Assembly (NCBI GenBank): GCA_016705335.1
Contig: JADIYN010000037.1
Location: 1 to 57,133, forward strand
Direction: 5' to 3'
Origin: Draconibacterium sp.
Lineage (GTDB): Bacteria; Bacteroidota; Bacteroidia; Bacteroidales; Prolixibacteraceae
Length of the DNA: 57,133 nt
This document shows positions 27,249 through 35,139 of the stretch, one piece after another. Positions within the stretch are counted from its first letter, which is position 1. Each line of letters opens with the position of its first letter. A model generated the notes under the pieces. That model was not told where the DNA came from. It saw only the letters and a list, made by a program, of their open reading frames with translations, and ran no database searches. The translations under genes were made by a program, and so were the position numbers.

Positions 27249-28551
27249 ATGAATAGCAAAGCCTTTTTATTTTTAGTGATTTTTGGGTTTATGTCAATAA
27301 TCCCGGGATTTTTAAGGGCACAAATATCAGGCCCAGGACATTCAGGTTCCGATAAAACAAGTTATCCGGTTTTTAGCGAAACAGATAGTATTTTTGTTTT
27401 TTGCACACAATCAGAGGGATTGGCAACCGGTGTTTTACGTGCAAATACAATTTTGGAAGGCACAAAAACTTTTTTGTGGGAAAAATACAATTCAGTATCT
27501 GCAACATTTGAATTTCAGTTTTCAGAAAGCGTAACAACTTCATTTTCTGAAATAAGGGATTTGGCTGACGGTTGTTACCGTGCAACAATTACACAGGGTG
27601 AAAATACAATTATTCAAAGAGCCTGGGTTTTTAATAATTGGATAACTTCTGCTGCCGAAATTACTGAGTCGAATTGTGATTGGTTTAAACTGAACGGAGA
27701 ATTTACAACTGCCGAACTGAAATATTATGATTTAGCCAACAATACCGAACTGACTTTATTTAAAGACACAAAACTCCAATGGAGAGTAGGAGATGGCGTT
27801 GTTGCAACAGTTTTAAGTCCGCAGATTTTTAATCCTCCAACAAAATACTGATTATATTCTCAGGGTTTACGACAAATATAATTGTGAGGGACTTTCAACA
27901 GTCAACTATGTTTCGATAGTTACAAAGGCCAACTTTACTGTTGACAAGCAGGATGGCGAAGCTCCGTTGGTAGTAACATTTACAAATACATCTGAAAACG
28001 GAACACCCGGTGCTTATGAGTGGTTTTTCTTCCGCAATCTGGATGACATAAAAAAGGAATCGGAAGGTTCAACTGCTGCGATTGACAGTATTGAAATTGT
28101 CGCTTACGATGACAGCCCAGTTTATACATATGAAAATTCAGGAACATACATGGTAAAACTTGTATCGAAAAAAATAACCGGCAACCAGGCTTGTGTGGAT
28201 ACATTTTATCTTGAAAATTATATTGTTGCTGATACATCATTTATTGCTGTACCCAATGTTTTTACGCCCAATGGCGATGGCACGAACGATAATTTTGTGG
28301 TGAAATTCTGGTCGATGAAAAGCATTGAAATTGACATTTTTAACCGTTGGGGGAAAAGAATCCACAGCTGGCAAAGCGGCGATGTTCGCGGTTTTGAAGG
28401 AACCTGGACCGAAACCGTTTGGGACGGCAGGGGAATGGGCGGAAAATATGCAAGCCCCGGAGTTTATTATTATGCCATAAAAGGAGAAGGACGCGACGGA
28501 GTTACTAGACGAAAAGAAGGATTCTTCCACCTTTTCAGGGATAAAGATTGA
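27249..28551 (+). CDS. secreted PKD-domain protein with gliding-motility-type C-terminal domain, frameshifted
   Basis: Signal peptide MNSKAFLFLVIFGFMSIIPG (an ATG 12 bp earlier is also possible). A beta-rich N-terminal region of about 180 residues is followed, after a one-base shift near 27840, by YILRVYDKYNCEGLSTVNYV. A PKD domain follows (FTVDKQDGEAPLVVTFTNTS). The C terminus has the CHU_C type-B sorting domain: VPNVFTPNGDGTNDNF, IFNRWGKRIHSW, SPGVYYYAIKGEGRDG. This marks cargo of the type IX secretion system, exported across the outer membrane. The role of the cargo is unknown. About 434 residues joined. Confidence 0.85.
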
Positions 28552-28593
28552 AGAAAAGGGTTGCAAGTTTAAAGTATAAAGTTTAAAGTTTAA

Positions 28594-28611
28594 TCCCGAT
28601 AGCTTTCGGGA
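28594..28611. repeat. dispersed palindrome TCCCGATAGCTTTCGGGA
   Basis: A near-perfect palindrome of the TCCCGATAGCTATCGGGA type, often found between Bacteroidota genes. It is preceded by AAAGTTTAAAGT-type direct repeats (28567-28590). A related CCCGATACTCATTGGGA lies at about 36981-36997 between cysJ and cysI. Confidence 0.5.
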
Positions 28612-28690
28612 CAAAGTTTCTGGTTGCAATTTTCAGCATTCAATATTCATAAACCAGTTTCAGGAAACCCGGTATAGAAGGCAGAATCGG

Positions 28691-30405
28691 TCAATTGGAG
28701 CGTTGCAGGTCTGATTGAATTTTCAAATACAAATTATCTCCATTTTCTTTCGAAACATTAAAAATGGCATTTGGGGAAATCCTGTATTTATCAAGTACTT
28801 CATTTAATACCTCTTCGCGGACAGACAAAAGTAAATGGCTTTTTGAATGAGAAATGATTTCATGTAAAGAATTATGCCAACCTTTTTCTTCGAGTTCAAG
28901 TTTGCCAATTTCATCAATTACAATAAGTTCTGCGTTATTTGCTTTTAATGCTTGCTCTCCAGATTTTAAACCTTTTGCATAAATAAAATATTTGCCAATC
29001 CGTTGCTGAGCACTATCACCAAACGTTCTGAGGAATCTTGTTTTTTCTTTTGTTGAAACATTTAAAATGTCGTAGCCGGTTGTTATTTCATTTTCCAAAA
29101 TTCGGGTTGTTACAATTCCATCAACTTTGAAATTTTCCATTTTTAATTTTGAAACAATTTCCTGTATCAAACCTGTTTTTCCGGCTCCAATTTTTCCTGT
29201 AACGATATATACTTTTCGATCAATATATTGATTTTGCCTTATCTCTTCCAGCCGGATTTCAGCATAGTTTATAAAATGTTGAACAACTATTCCGGGGTGT
29301 TTTAGAATTGTCCGTACTTCGGGAGTATTTGCAATCATTGCCGGCAGGCTGTCCAGCGAAAGTTCGAGTGCCAGCGGCAACTGTTTGAAATAGGTTTTCG
29401 CGAAATAAGCCCTGATTTTGGGATTGTAAAGTTCGGTGCCGAGAACTGTAAATCCCATAATCAGCACAATTGCGCGTAGATTCATTTCAACGCCAATTAA
29501 AATGGCACTTAAAGCGGAAGTTGACTCAGATTGTAACCGTGAAAAAACAAATGCAGTTACCATTGTAATCAATACAAAAAATATCCAAAGCCGTGGACGG
29601 GCAATTTGACGCAATGCCCGCTTATACCTGAGTGCCCAGATTAATGCAATTATAAAAATCAATAAAGCCCAAACAGCAAAATTAATTCTGTCAATCAACA
29701 ACAATGAACCCACAATTAGTATGATATTCAATATTAACCAGTGAAGTGAATATTTGAAATCGATGTGCTTTTGTTTCTGTTCGAAATTGGAATTTGAAGA
29801 TTTCTTTAATAGATTATTGACAAATGGATTGTTCAATATTTTTTTCCCGGTTCGGATTCCTATTATGGCTGAAACTGCCCCAAATAACGCATATAAAATC
29901 AATAACAAAACAATAGGCGCCCACACTGCAGCAAACTTCAAATGCAGTTGTTTTTCTGCGTATTGCATAATATTGGTATAAACTTCAACAATGTTGTACC
30001 CGTAAAAATTACGAAATTGAAGATTTTCTGGAATAAATTCCACGACATTGCCAGCACTGCACCCAAAATATAACCCGGGATTGATCTGCCCAATATTCGA
30101 ACTGACAATTCCAATAACACAGATTCTGTAAAAATGGCTATCATTGGTCCGAAAATCACAGCACTTGGCGACATGGTTTTAAGAAGTGCACAAATAACAC
30201 CGGCCCGCCAAAACAAACCATTTTCCTGCCATTTGTAGTTTGCCGAAATAAGAATTATGATTGCAATTGCTGTTAAAATATTGCCGCTAAAAGGAATTCT
30301 GAGGTTGTGCAAAAAACTTCCAAGCACAATTTCTGAAGATGCCCAAATAGTCCCCAAAATAGCAGCTTTAATCCATTTTTCGTTTAAATGATGAATCTTG
30401 TCCAT
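28691..30405 (-). CDS. polytopic membrane protein fused to a THEP1-like NTPase, frameshifted
   Basis: Two frames overlap at 29938-30043; adding one T to the T run near 30010 joins them (KIFNFVIFYGYNIVEVYTNI), giving about 570 residues. Residues 1-150 hold several helices (TIWASSEIVLGSFLHNLRIP, SPSAVIFGPMIAIFTESVLL) that look like a small substrate-binding (ECF S-type) module. A middle part has four or more helices and MNLRAIVLIMGFTVLGTELY. The last 170 residues are a THEP1/NTPase_1 domain with Walker A TGKIGAGKT and Walker B LIVIDEIGKLELEEKGW. The lack of an ABC signature and the fusion order are unusual. Transport driven by this NTPase is inference; the substrate is unknown. Confidence 0.72.
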
Positions 30406-30508
30406 TAAATCATTTATTATGAACTGGAGTTAAATTATAAAGTGTTCAATCAAGAGATAAAAAAACAAAATAATATTGAAAATATTGGATTTAAAAGAAA
30501 TTCGGTTT

Positions 30509-31471
30509 TCAGTCGGTCAATTCTATTGGTGGTTTGTTTATTTGATAATCATTTTGAACCGGAAATAAGTTAAACTCATTGCCAAACATCGCCAGATATT
30601 CAATACTAAATGCCCGGAAAGTGTAACTTACAGGCAGTAAAACTATGGTGCCGATAAAAGGGATCATAATTAGCAAAAGCCCAATAAAACAAGTCATTAC
30701 TGATATAATTATTACTGCAAGTGCAACGGCAATATACAGAACAAAAACAAAAAGTCCGTAAACAAAAAAACTGCCCATATTATGTACTGCCAACATCAGG
30801 AATTTTGACCAGGCACGCGTTGCGGAAAGGTGGTGTTTAAACATGATTGGCACCACAAAATCGTTTAAAAAAAGTGTAATATATCCGTTTAGAGTCAGCA
30901 ACCCAATTAATGTTAATATTATTCCAACTACAAAACTAAAGGTTGCCACTTTTGGGATCAGTTCGTTATGAATGTTTTTAAAAACGCCAAAACAGTAGAT
31001 CAAAAATAAGATGAACAGTACAAAAATAAACATATCATAAAAGAACTTCCACCAAAAAAGTGAGTTTCCCTGTTTCCTGAATTCATTCCATGGAAAAACA
31101 ACTTCGTCGCGATCATGCACAACATTATATAAAAACATAAACTTTCCGCGCGAATTGAGCCAACTTAAAACAATGGCAATTGATATCAATAACAAAACCC
31201 CGGTTATAATCAACGAAAACCAAAATGGATGAGAAATCAGCCATTCCCATGCAGTTTCAGGAAAATTAAAAAATTCGTCCCAGTTGATGTCTTTAAAGTT
31301 CATTCCTGAATTTCTGCCACCTCCACCACCGCCACTGCTGCAGTCAGCCAATCCGGCAAGAAAAGCTGTGAATCCGACATTTATCCATTTTGTAATTTCG
31401 AAAGGCTGAAACAGCGCTTTTTTCATTCTTTTGAAACCATTTGTCAGGGGCAGGCTGAAATTGGCATTCAT
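30509..31471 (-). CDS. polytopic membrane protein, function unknown
   Basis: 320 residues from MNANFSLPLTNGFKRMKKAL; an upstream in-frame ATG gives a less likely basic extension. It opens with a Pro-Phe segment (LFQPFEITKWINVGFTAFLA) and a Gly-run (SSGGGGGGRNSG). About six helices follow, including HPFWFSLIITGVLLLISIAI, LFWWKFFYDMFIFVLFILFL and FFVYGLFVFVLYIAVALAVI. It resembles uncharacterised DUF4013-like or glycerophosphodiester-phosphodiesterase-membrane-domain-like proteins, but I cannot assign a family firmly. No partner gene is evident. Intact. Confidence 0.6.
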   Translation of the reverse strand: MNANFSLPLTNGFKRMKKALFQPFEITKWINVGFTAFLAGLADCSSGGGGGGRNSGMNFKDINWDEFFNFPETAWEWLISHPFWFSLIITGVLLLISIAIVLSWLNSRGKFMFLYNVVHDRDEVVFPWNEFRKQGNSLFWWKFFYDMFIFVLFILFLIYCFGVFKNIHNELIPKVATFSFVVGIILTLIGLLTLNGYITLFLNDFVVPIMFKHHLSATRAWSKFLMLAVHNMGSFFVYGLFVFVLYIAVALAVIIISVMTCFIGLLLIMIPFIGTIVLLPVSYTFRAFSIEYLAMFGNEFNLFPVQNDYQINKPPIELTD

Positions 31472-31548
31472 TGTCTTGGTTTTTTTAAGAAAAAACAATT
31501 TACGAAAAAATACCAATAATCAGAAATCAATTTTTACATAAAATAAAA

Positions 31549-31576
31549 CCCCGATCCGTCAGATGACGAACCGGGG
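31549..31576 (-). terminator. intrinsic terminator of the EF-G-like gene
   Basis: 12-bp stem with tetraloop. Two mismatches on plus (A/C, C/A) become G-U wobbles on the minus transcript, and TTTTATTTTA follows on minus. It therefore terminates the EF-G-like gene ending at 31612. Confidence 0.85.
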
Positions 31577-31611
31577 AATTTGATTAGATATAAAGGATTA
31601 GAAATAAATAT

Positions 31612-33768
31612 TTATTCTTCTTCCTGCTCTTCAGCGTATGCTTTCAGCAGTTCTTCCTGTACGTCTGTTGGTACTTTTTCGTAATTGTCATAAACCATTG
31701 TAAACATACCGCGACCTCCTGTAATTGAGCTTACAGAAGTTGTGTACTTGTACATTTCTTTTAAAGGAACCTTTGCTGTTATTTTTTCGAGTCCTTTTTC
31801 CGAACCCATTCCCATAATCATTGCGCGGCGTCCTTGTAAATCGCTCATTGCATCTCCCATCCTGTCAGAACGTACCCAAACATTCAGGTTATAAATTGGT
31901 TCAAGAATTTTCGCACCTGCATTTTTAAATGCTTTACTAAAAGCATTCCGGCCTGCCAATCTGAAAGAGATTTCGTTTGAATCAACAGGGTGCATTTTTC
32001 CGTCATAAACATAAACCCTGATATCGCGGGCATAAGAACCTGTAAGCGGACCTTCTTCCATTTTCTCCATAATACCTTTCATAATTGCAGGCAGGAAACG
32101 TGCGTCAATTGAGCCTCCGACAATGCAATTCAGGAAAACCAGTTTACCTCCCCATGGCAATTCGTGAACTTGTTCTTCGCGGATTGAAAGTTTTTGTTCC
32201 TTGTCGCCAAACTTGAACATTTTTTTAGGTTCAATACCTTCTTCAAAAGGTTCGATTATTAAATGCACCTCGCCAAACTGGCCGGCGCCACCTGATTGTT
32301 TTTTGTGGCGATAATCAGCCTGTGCAGCTTTTGTAATCGTTTCGCGAGATGGAATTTTTGGGGCAAAAGTTTCAACTTCAATTTTATAAACATGGTCAAA
32401 ATACCATTTTAATATATTTAAGTGGTATTCGCCCTGCCCTTGTACAATCAATTGTTTTAGTTCTTTTGAGTATTCAATGATAAATGTCGGATCTTCGAAC
32501 CTGATTTTATTTAAAACTTCACCCACTTTTTCATCATCCGAGTCATTCTTTGCTTTCATTGCAGCAGTTATGCGTGGAAGCGGGAATTTAATAGGCTGAA
32601 ATTTTGTGTCAGCATCTTTAACAGTAAGGGTTTGGTTGTATTTTGTTTCCTTTAGCTTAACAGTGCAGCCAATATCGCCGGCAACAAGTTCATCAACTTT
32701 TTCGCGGTTTTTTCCTGCCGAAACAAATATTTGTGAAAGGCGTTCTTTGTTTCCGGTTGTAGTATTTATTAAATCGAGCCCTTCAGTAATTTTACCCGAC
32801 ATTACTTTAAAGTAGGTAATTTCGCCAACATGCGATTCAACCGAAGTTCTGAAAACGAACAAACAAGGTTTACCTGATTCTTCCATTTTAACTTCCTGAC
32901 CACTAATTACAGGAATCATTTTCTTTTCGTTTGGCGCTGGTGCAATGTTGCTGATAAATTCAAGCAAACGGCCAACCCCAATATTTTTCTTTGCACCAAC
33001 GCAGAAAACAGGTATTACACTGCGATCCAACATTCCCAATTTTAGGCCTTTACGCAAATCATCTTCGCTTAAAGTTCCTTGGTCGAAATACAGTTCCATC
33101 AACGATTCTTCGTTTTCAGCAGCCATTTCAACCAACTGGTTGTGCAATTCCTCGGCTTTTTCTGTTTCAGAAGCAGGAATATCCAAAACCTCAGGTTTTC
33201 CACCTTCTTTGCCGTATTTGTACATTTTCATCTTCAAAACGTCAATTATTGAAGAAAATCCAGGGCCGGCATCTACAGGATATTGAACTACAGTAACTTT
33301 ATTGCCAAATAAATTTTTGCATTGCTCAAGTGACGATTCATAATTTGAGTTGTCATGATCTAACTGGTTGAAAACAAGAACTAATGGAGTATGCATAGTT
33401 TCTGCATGCCTTGAAGCACTTTCAGTACCTGCTTCAACGCCGTTTGTGGCATTGATTGTTAAAATACCCAAGCCGGTTACATACAATGAAGAAACAACGC
33501 CACCGCAAAGATCATCCATCCCTGGAGCATCGATAATGTTGATTTTCTTGCCATTGAATTCGGTATAAAGAATCGAAGGATAAACCGAATTACCATAGTC
33601 TTGTTCAATTGGGGTATAATCTGAAACTGTGTTTTTTGCAGTTACTTCACCCCTGCGATTTATAACCCCACCCTCGAAAAGCATAGCTTCTGCAAGGGTG
33701 GTTTTCCCACTGCCGGCATTCCCGATTAAGGTAATGTTGCGGACTTGTTCCGTTTTATAAACTTTCAT
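31612..33768 (-). CDS. elongation factor G paralogue (EF-G2-like)
   Basis: 718 residues with the five-domain EF-G layout. G1 is GNAGSGKT (16-23) and G3 is DAPGMDD. G4 reads NQLD instead of NKxD, and switch I (RGEVTAKNTVSDYTPIEQDY) lacks the RGITI motif of canonical EF-G. Domain IV (SGGAGQFGEVHLIIEPFEEG) and V (TSVSSITGGRGMFTMVYDNY) are intact. The housekeeping fusA lies at 45716-47827. As I recall, a Bacteroides EF-G2 of this kind supports translocation without GTP hydrolysis and is induced on carbon starvation. Whether that holds here is inference from the altered G motifs. Followed by a strong terminator. Confidence 0.88.
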   Translation of the reverse strand: MKVYKTEQVRNITLIGNAGSGKTTLAEAMLFEGGVINRRGEVTAKNTVSDYTPIEQDYGNSVYPSILYTEFNGKKINIIDAPGMDDLCGGVVSSLYVTGLGILTINATNGVEAGTESASRHAETMHTPLVLVFNQLDHDNSNYESSLEQCKNLFGNKVTVVQYPVDAGPGFSSIIDVLKMKMYKYGKEGGKPEVLDIPASETEKAEELHNQLVEMAAENEESLMELYFDQGTLSEDDLRKGLKLGMLDRSVIPVFCVGAKKNIGVGRLLEFISNIAPAPNEKKMIPVISGQEVKMEESGKPCLFVFRTSVESHVGEITYFKVMSGKITEGLDLINTTTGNKERLSQIFVSAGKNREKVDELVAGDIGCTVKLKETKYNQTLTVKDADTKFQPIKFPLPRITAAMKAKNDSDDEKVGEVLNKIRFEDPTFIIEYSKELKQLIVQGQGEYHLNILKWYFDHVYKIEVETFAPKIPSRETITKAAQADYRHKKQSGGAGQFGEVHLIIEPFEEGIEPKKMFKFGDKEQKLSIREEQVHELPWGGKLVFLNCIVGGSIDARFLPAIMKGIMEKMEEGPLTGSYARDIRVYVYDGKMHPVDSNEISFRLAGRNAFSKAFKNAGAKILEPIYNLNVWVRSDRMGDAMSDLQGRRAMIMGMGSEKGLEKITAKVPLKEMYKYTTSVSSITGGRGMFTMVYDNYEKVPTDVQEELLKAYAEEQEEE

Positions 33769-34167
33769 TTTTATTGGTTTTTATTTGTTTAAAATCTCCT
33801 TTTTTCCAATTTTTTTTGAGTAAGGCCACCAAAAATAGTAATAATTTATTAACAATCAAGGCCACATAAAACAGTTGAAAATGTTATGCAAAACCATGCA
33901 ATAACTTGCTTTTGGTTAAATGTATGTTTATGAGGAAATTAGTTGTGTTTATTACCTGATAATTAATTTAAATCATTCTAAATAAGTCGATTAACGTAAT
34001 GAATACTACGTGTTTATGAACGTAATAATTTAATTTTTCAATGGAATAAAAAGAAACCTGATGATTCAATATAATTTCATTTGGCTCCAGTTCTTTATTT
34101 TTTTATTCTTATTTAGATTGATTATAAAAAAAGAAGGGTAAATTGAGTGAAAAAAGAAATATTAATC
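33769..34167. other. AT-rich intergenic region without a gene
   Basis: About 400 bp between the divergent EF-G2-like gene and the sulfite reductase leader. No ORF of note and no RNA gene that I can recognise. It must hold the EF-G2 promoter; no clear box stands out. Confidence 0.6.
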
Positions 34168-34175
34168 TACATTTG
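34168..34175 (+). promoter_or_regulatory. -7 box of the sulfite reductase operon
   Basis: TACATTTG matches TAnnTTTG exactly. TTG at 34143-34145 is a possible, rather distant -33 element. Transcription would begin near 34180-34183, 30 nt before the leader ORF. Confidence 0.5.
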
Positions 34176-34184
34176 CATCAATTA

Positions 34185-34200
34185 TGTGACAAAAGTCACG
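34185..34200. promoter_or_regulatory. CRP-type dyad at the sulfite operon start
   Basis: TGTGACAAAAGTCACG contains the perfect dyad GTGAC-AAAA-GTCAC and fits TGTGA-N6-TCACA in 9 of 10 positions. It covers the predicted start site or first transcribed bases, so a bound protein would repress. As RNA it could also fold as a 5-bp hairpin with an AAAA loop. The Crp/Fnr protein at 18127-18756 has the matching R-E-x-x-x-R recognition helix. Confidence 0.5.
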
Positions 34201-34211
34201 TTTCTGGAATT

Positions 34212-34310
34212 ATGAGAATTTCTTCTGACATAAAAATGGTTTCAATGACATACACGATGATGTGGATGTGTTGTAATTATTCAATTGACAGAAGGACATT
34301 GAAATATTAA
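34212..34310 (+). CDS. Met/Cys-rich leader peptide of the sulfite reductase operon
   Basis: A 32-codon ORF, MRISSDIKMVSMTYTMMWMC followed by CNYSIDRRTLKY; starts at 34236 or 34245 are also possible. Codons 34257-34274 read Met-Met-Trp-Met-Cys-Cys, a run of rare amino acids including the pathway's end products. The ORF ends 21 bp before a strong terminator and spans the antiterminator segment ACAGAAGG (34288-34295). This is the layout of a ribosome-stalling leader peptide that senses charged tRNA-Cys and/or tRNA-Met. No Shine-Dalgarno, as usual for the phylum. Function is inferred from sequence only. Confidence 0.65.
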   Translation: MRISSDIKMVSMTYTMMWMCCNYSIDRRTLKY

Positions 34311-34370
34311 TCCAGATTTGATTATGGATAAAAGCCCTTCTGTTAAAGTCAGGAGGGCTTTTGTTTTTAA
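34288..34370 (+). terminator. attenuator: terminator with competing antiterminator
   Basis: Terminator stem AAAGCCCTTCTG/CAGGAGGGCTTT (34331-34342 with 34350-34361, one T-G wobble, 7-nt loop) is followed by TTTGTTTTT. CCTTCTGT (34336-34343), mostly in its 5' arm, is perfectly complementary to ACAGAAGG (34288-34295) inside the leader ORF. A ribosome stalled on the Met/Cys codons would leave 34288-34295 free to form the antiterminator. One that reaches the stop codon at 34308 would cover it and let the terminator form. A further CTTCTG at 34222-34227 could pair with the same segment when translation does not start. Confidence 0.7.
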
Positions 34371-34407
34371 AAAAATGATTCAGGATTGAAGTGGTGTGAT
34401 AAGAAAT

Positions 34408-34658
34408 ATGAAGCAAGCAGTTATTAAAAGAAAATCGAATGAAAAGGGATACAGGAGTGTTATGAAAACCATTTCATGGCGCGCACTTGGAACCATTGAT
34501 ACAATTATTATTTCGTGGATAATTGTTGGTAATTTCATTTGCGCTTTCTATTGGAGGTTGAGTTATTTACAAAAATGTTCCTTTACTTTTCACGAGCGCT
34601 TTGGGCACGCAGCAATTTTGGACTTGTGAAGGAACCACCAATCGAATACGAAATCTAA
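34408..34658 (+). CDS. DUF2061 small membrane protein, frameshifted
   Basis: The start reads MKQAVIKRKSNEKGYRSVMK then TISWRALGTIDTIIISWIIV, the DUF2061 signature. A GTG 12 bp earlier is an alternative start. Past residue 50 the frame is lost near 34555-34600. Other frames give ELFTKMFLYF, then FHERF-W and ARSNFGLVKEPPIEYEI to a TAA at 34656-34658, as expected for the family (two helices, HER(A/F)W motif). About 82 residues. DUF2061 proteins recur with sulfate/sulfite assimilation genes; a role in sulfite or sulfate handling at the membrane is suggested but unproven. First structural gene after the attenuator. Confidence 0.75.
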
Positions 34659-34668
34659 CCTGGTAATT

Positions 34669-35124
34669 ATGATGAAAAAGAACTTTCTTCCCATATCAAT
34701 TGATATTTCAAACCAAAAAATACTGATTATTGGTGGCGGGGAAAGTGCGTTTAAAAAATTAAAAATTCTGCAAAGGTTTGATGCCGAAGTTGAGGTTATT
34801 GCTTTAAATGTTTGCGACAAAATCAAACAATCGGGGATTAATTATGTTGAAAGGAGATATGAAAAAAAGTTGTTGAAAGGTTATTTAATGTTGTATTCAT
34901 GCACCAATGATTTTGAACTCGACAAACAGATTCTGGAAGATGGAAAAGAGATGGGTGTTTTGGTTAATATTCACGATAAACCCGAGTTGTGTCAGTTTGT
35001 TTCGCCGGCCATTTACAAAAATGGTGACATTACTGTAGCAGTAGGTTCGAATGCCAGAAATGTGTATGAATCCATAAGAATTCGCAACGAAATTCAGGAA
35101 ATTTTAAAAAACAAAGAATTATAA
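34669..35124 (+). CDS. precorrin-2 dehydrogenase / siroheme synthase N-terminal domain
   Basis: 151 residues (ATG at 34669 or 34672) similar to the CysG N domain/Met8. It has the NAD loop ILIIGGGESAFKKLKIL, the segment YLMLYSCTNDFELDKQILED, and NIHDKPELCQFVSPAIYKNG with the conserved region near the catalytic Asp. Then DITVAVGSNARN. It oxidises precorrin-2 to sirohydrochlorin and may insert iron, making the siroheme needed by CysI. The C-terminal dimer domain of Met8 is lacking, as in other short Bacteroidota forms. The methyltransferase half is a separate gene at 39612. Confidence 0.85.
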   Translation: MMKKNFLPISIDISNQKILIIGGGESAFKKLKILQRFDAEVEVIALNVCDKIKQSGINYVERRYEKKLLKGYLMLYSCTNDFELDKQILEDGKEMGVLVNIHDKPELCQFVSPAIYKNGDITVAVGSNARNVYESIRIRNEIQEILKNKEL

Positions 35125-35139
35125 AATTGATTAGTACGA

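Noticed and set aside
34267..34310. S-adenosylmethionine riboswitch in the sulfite operon leader
   Set aside because: The leader is too short and lacks the multi-stem core; the Met/Cys codon run with an antiterminator explains it better.
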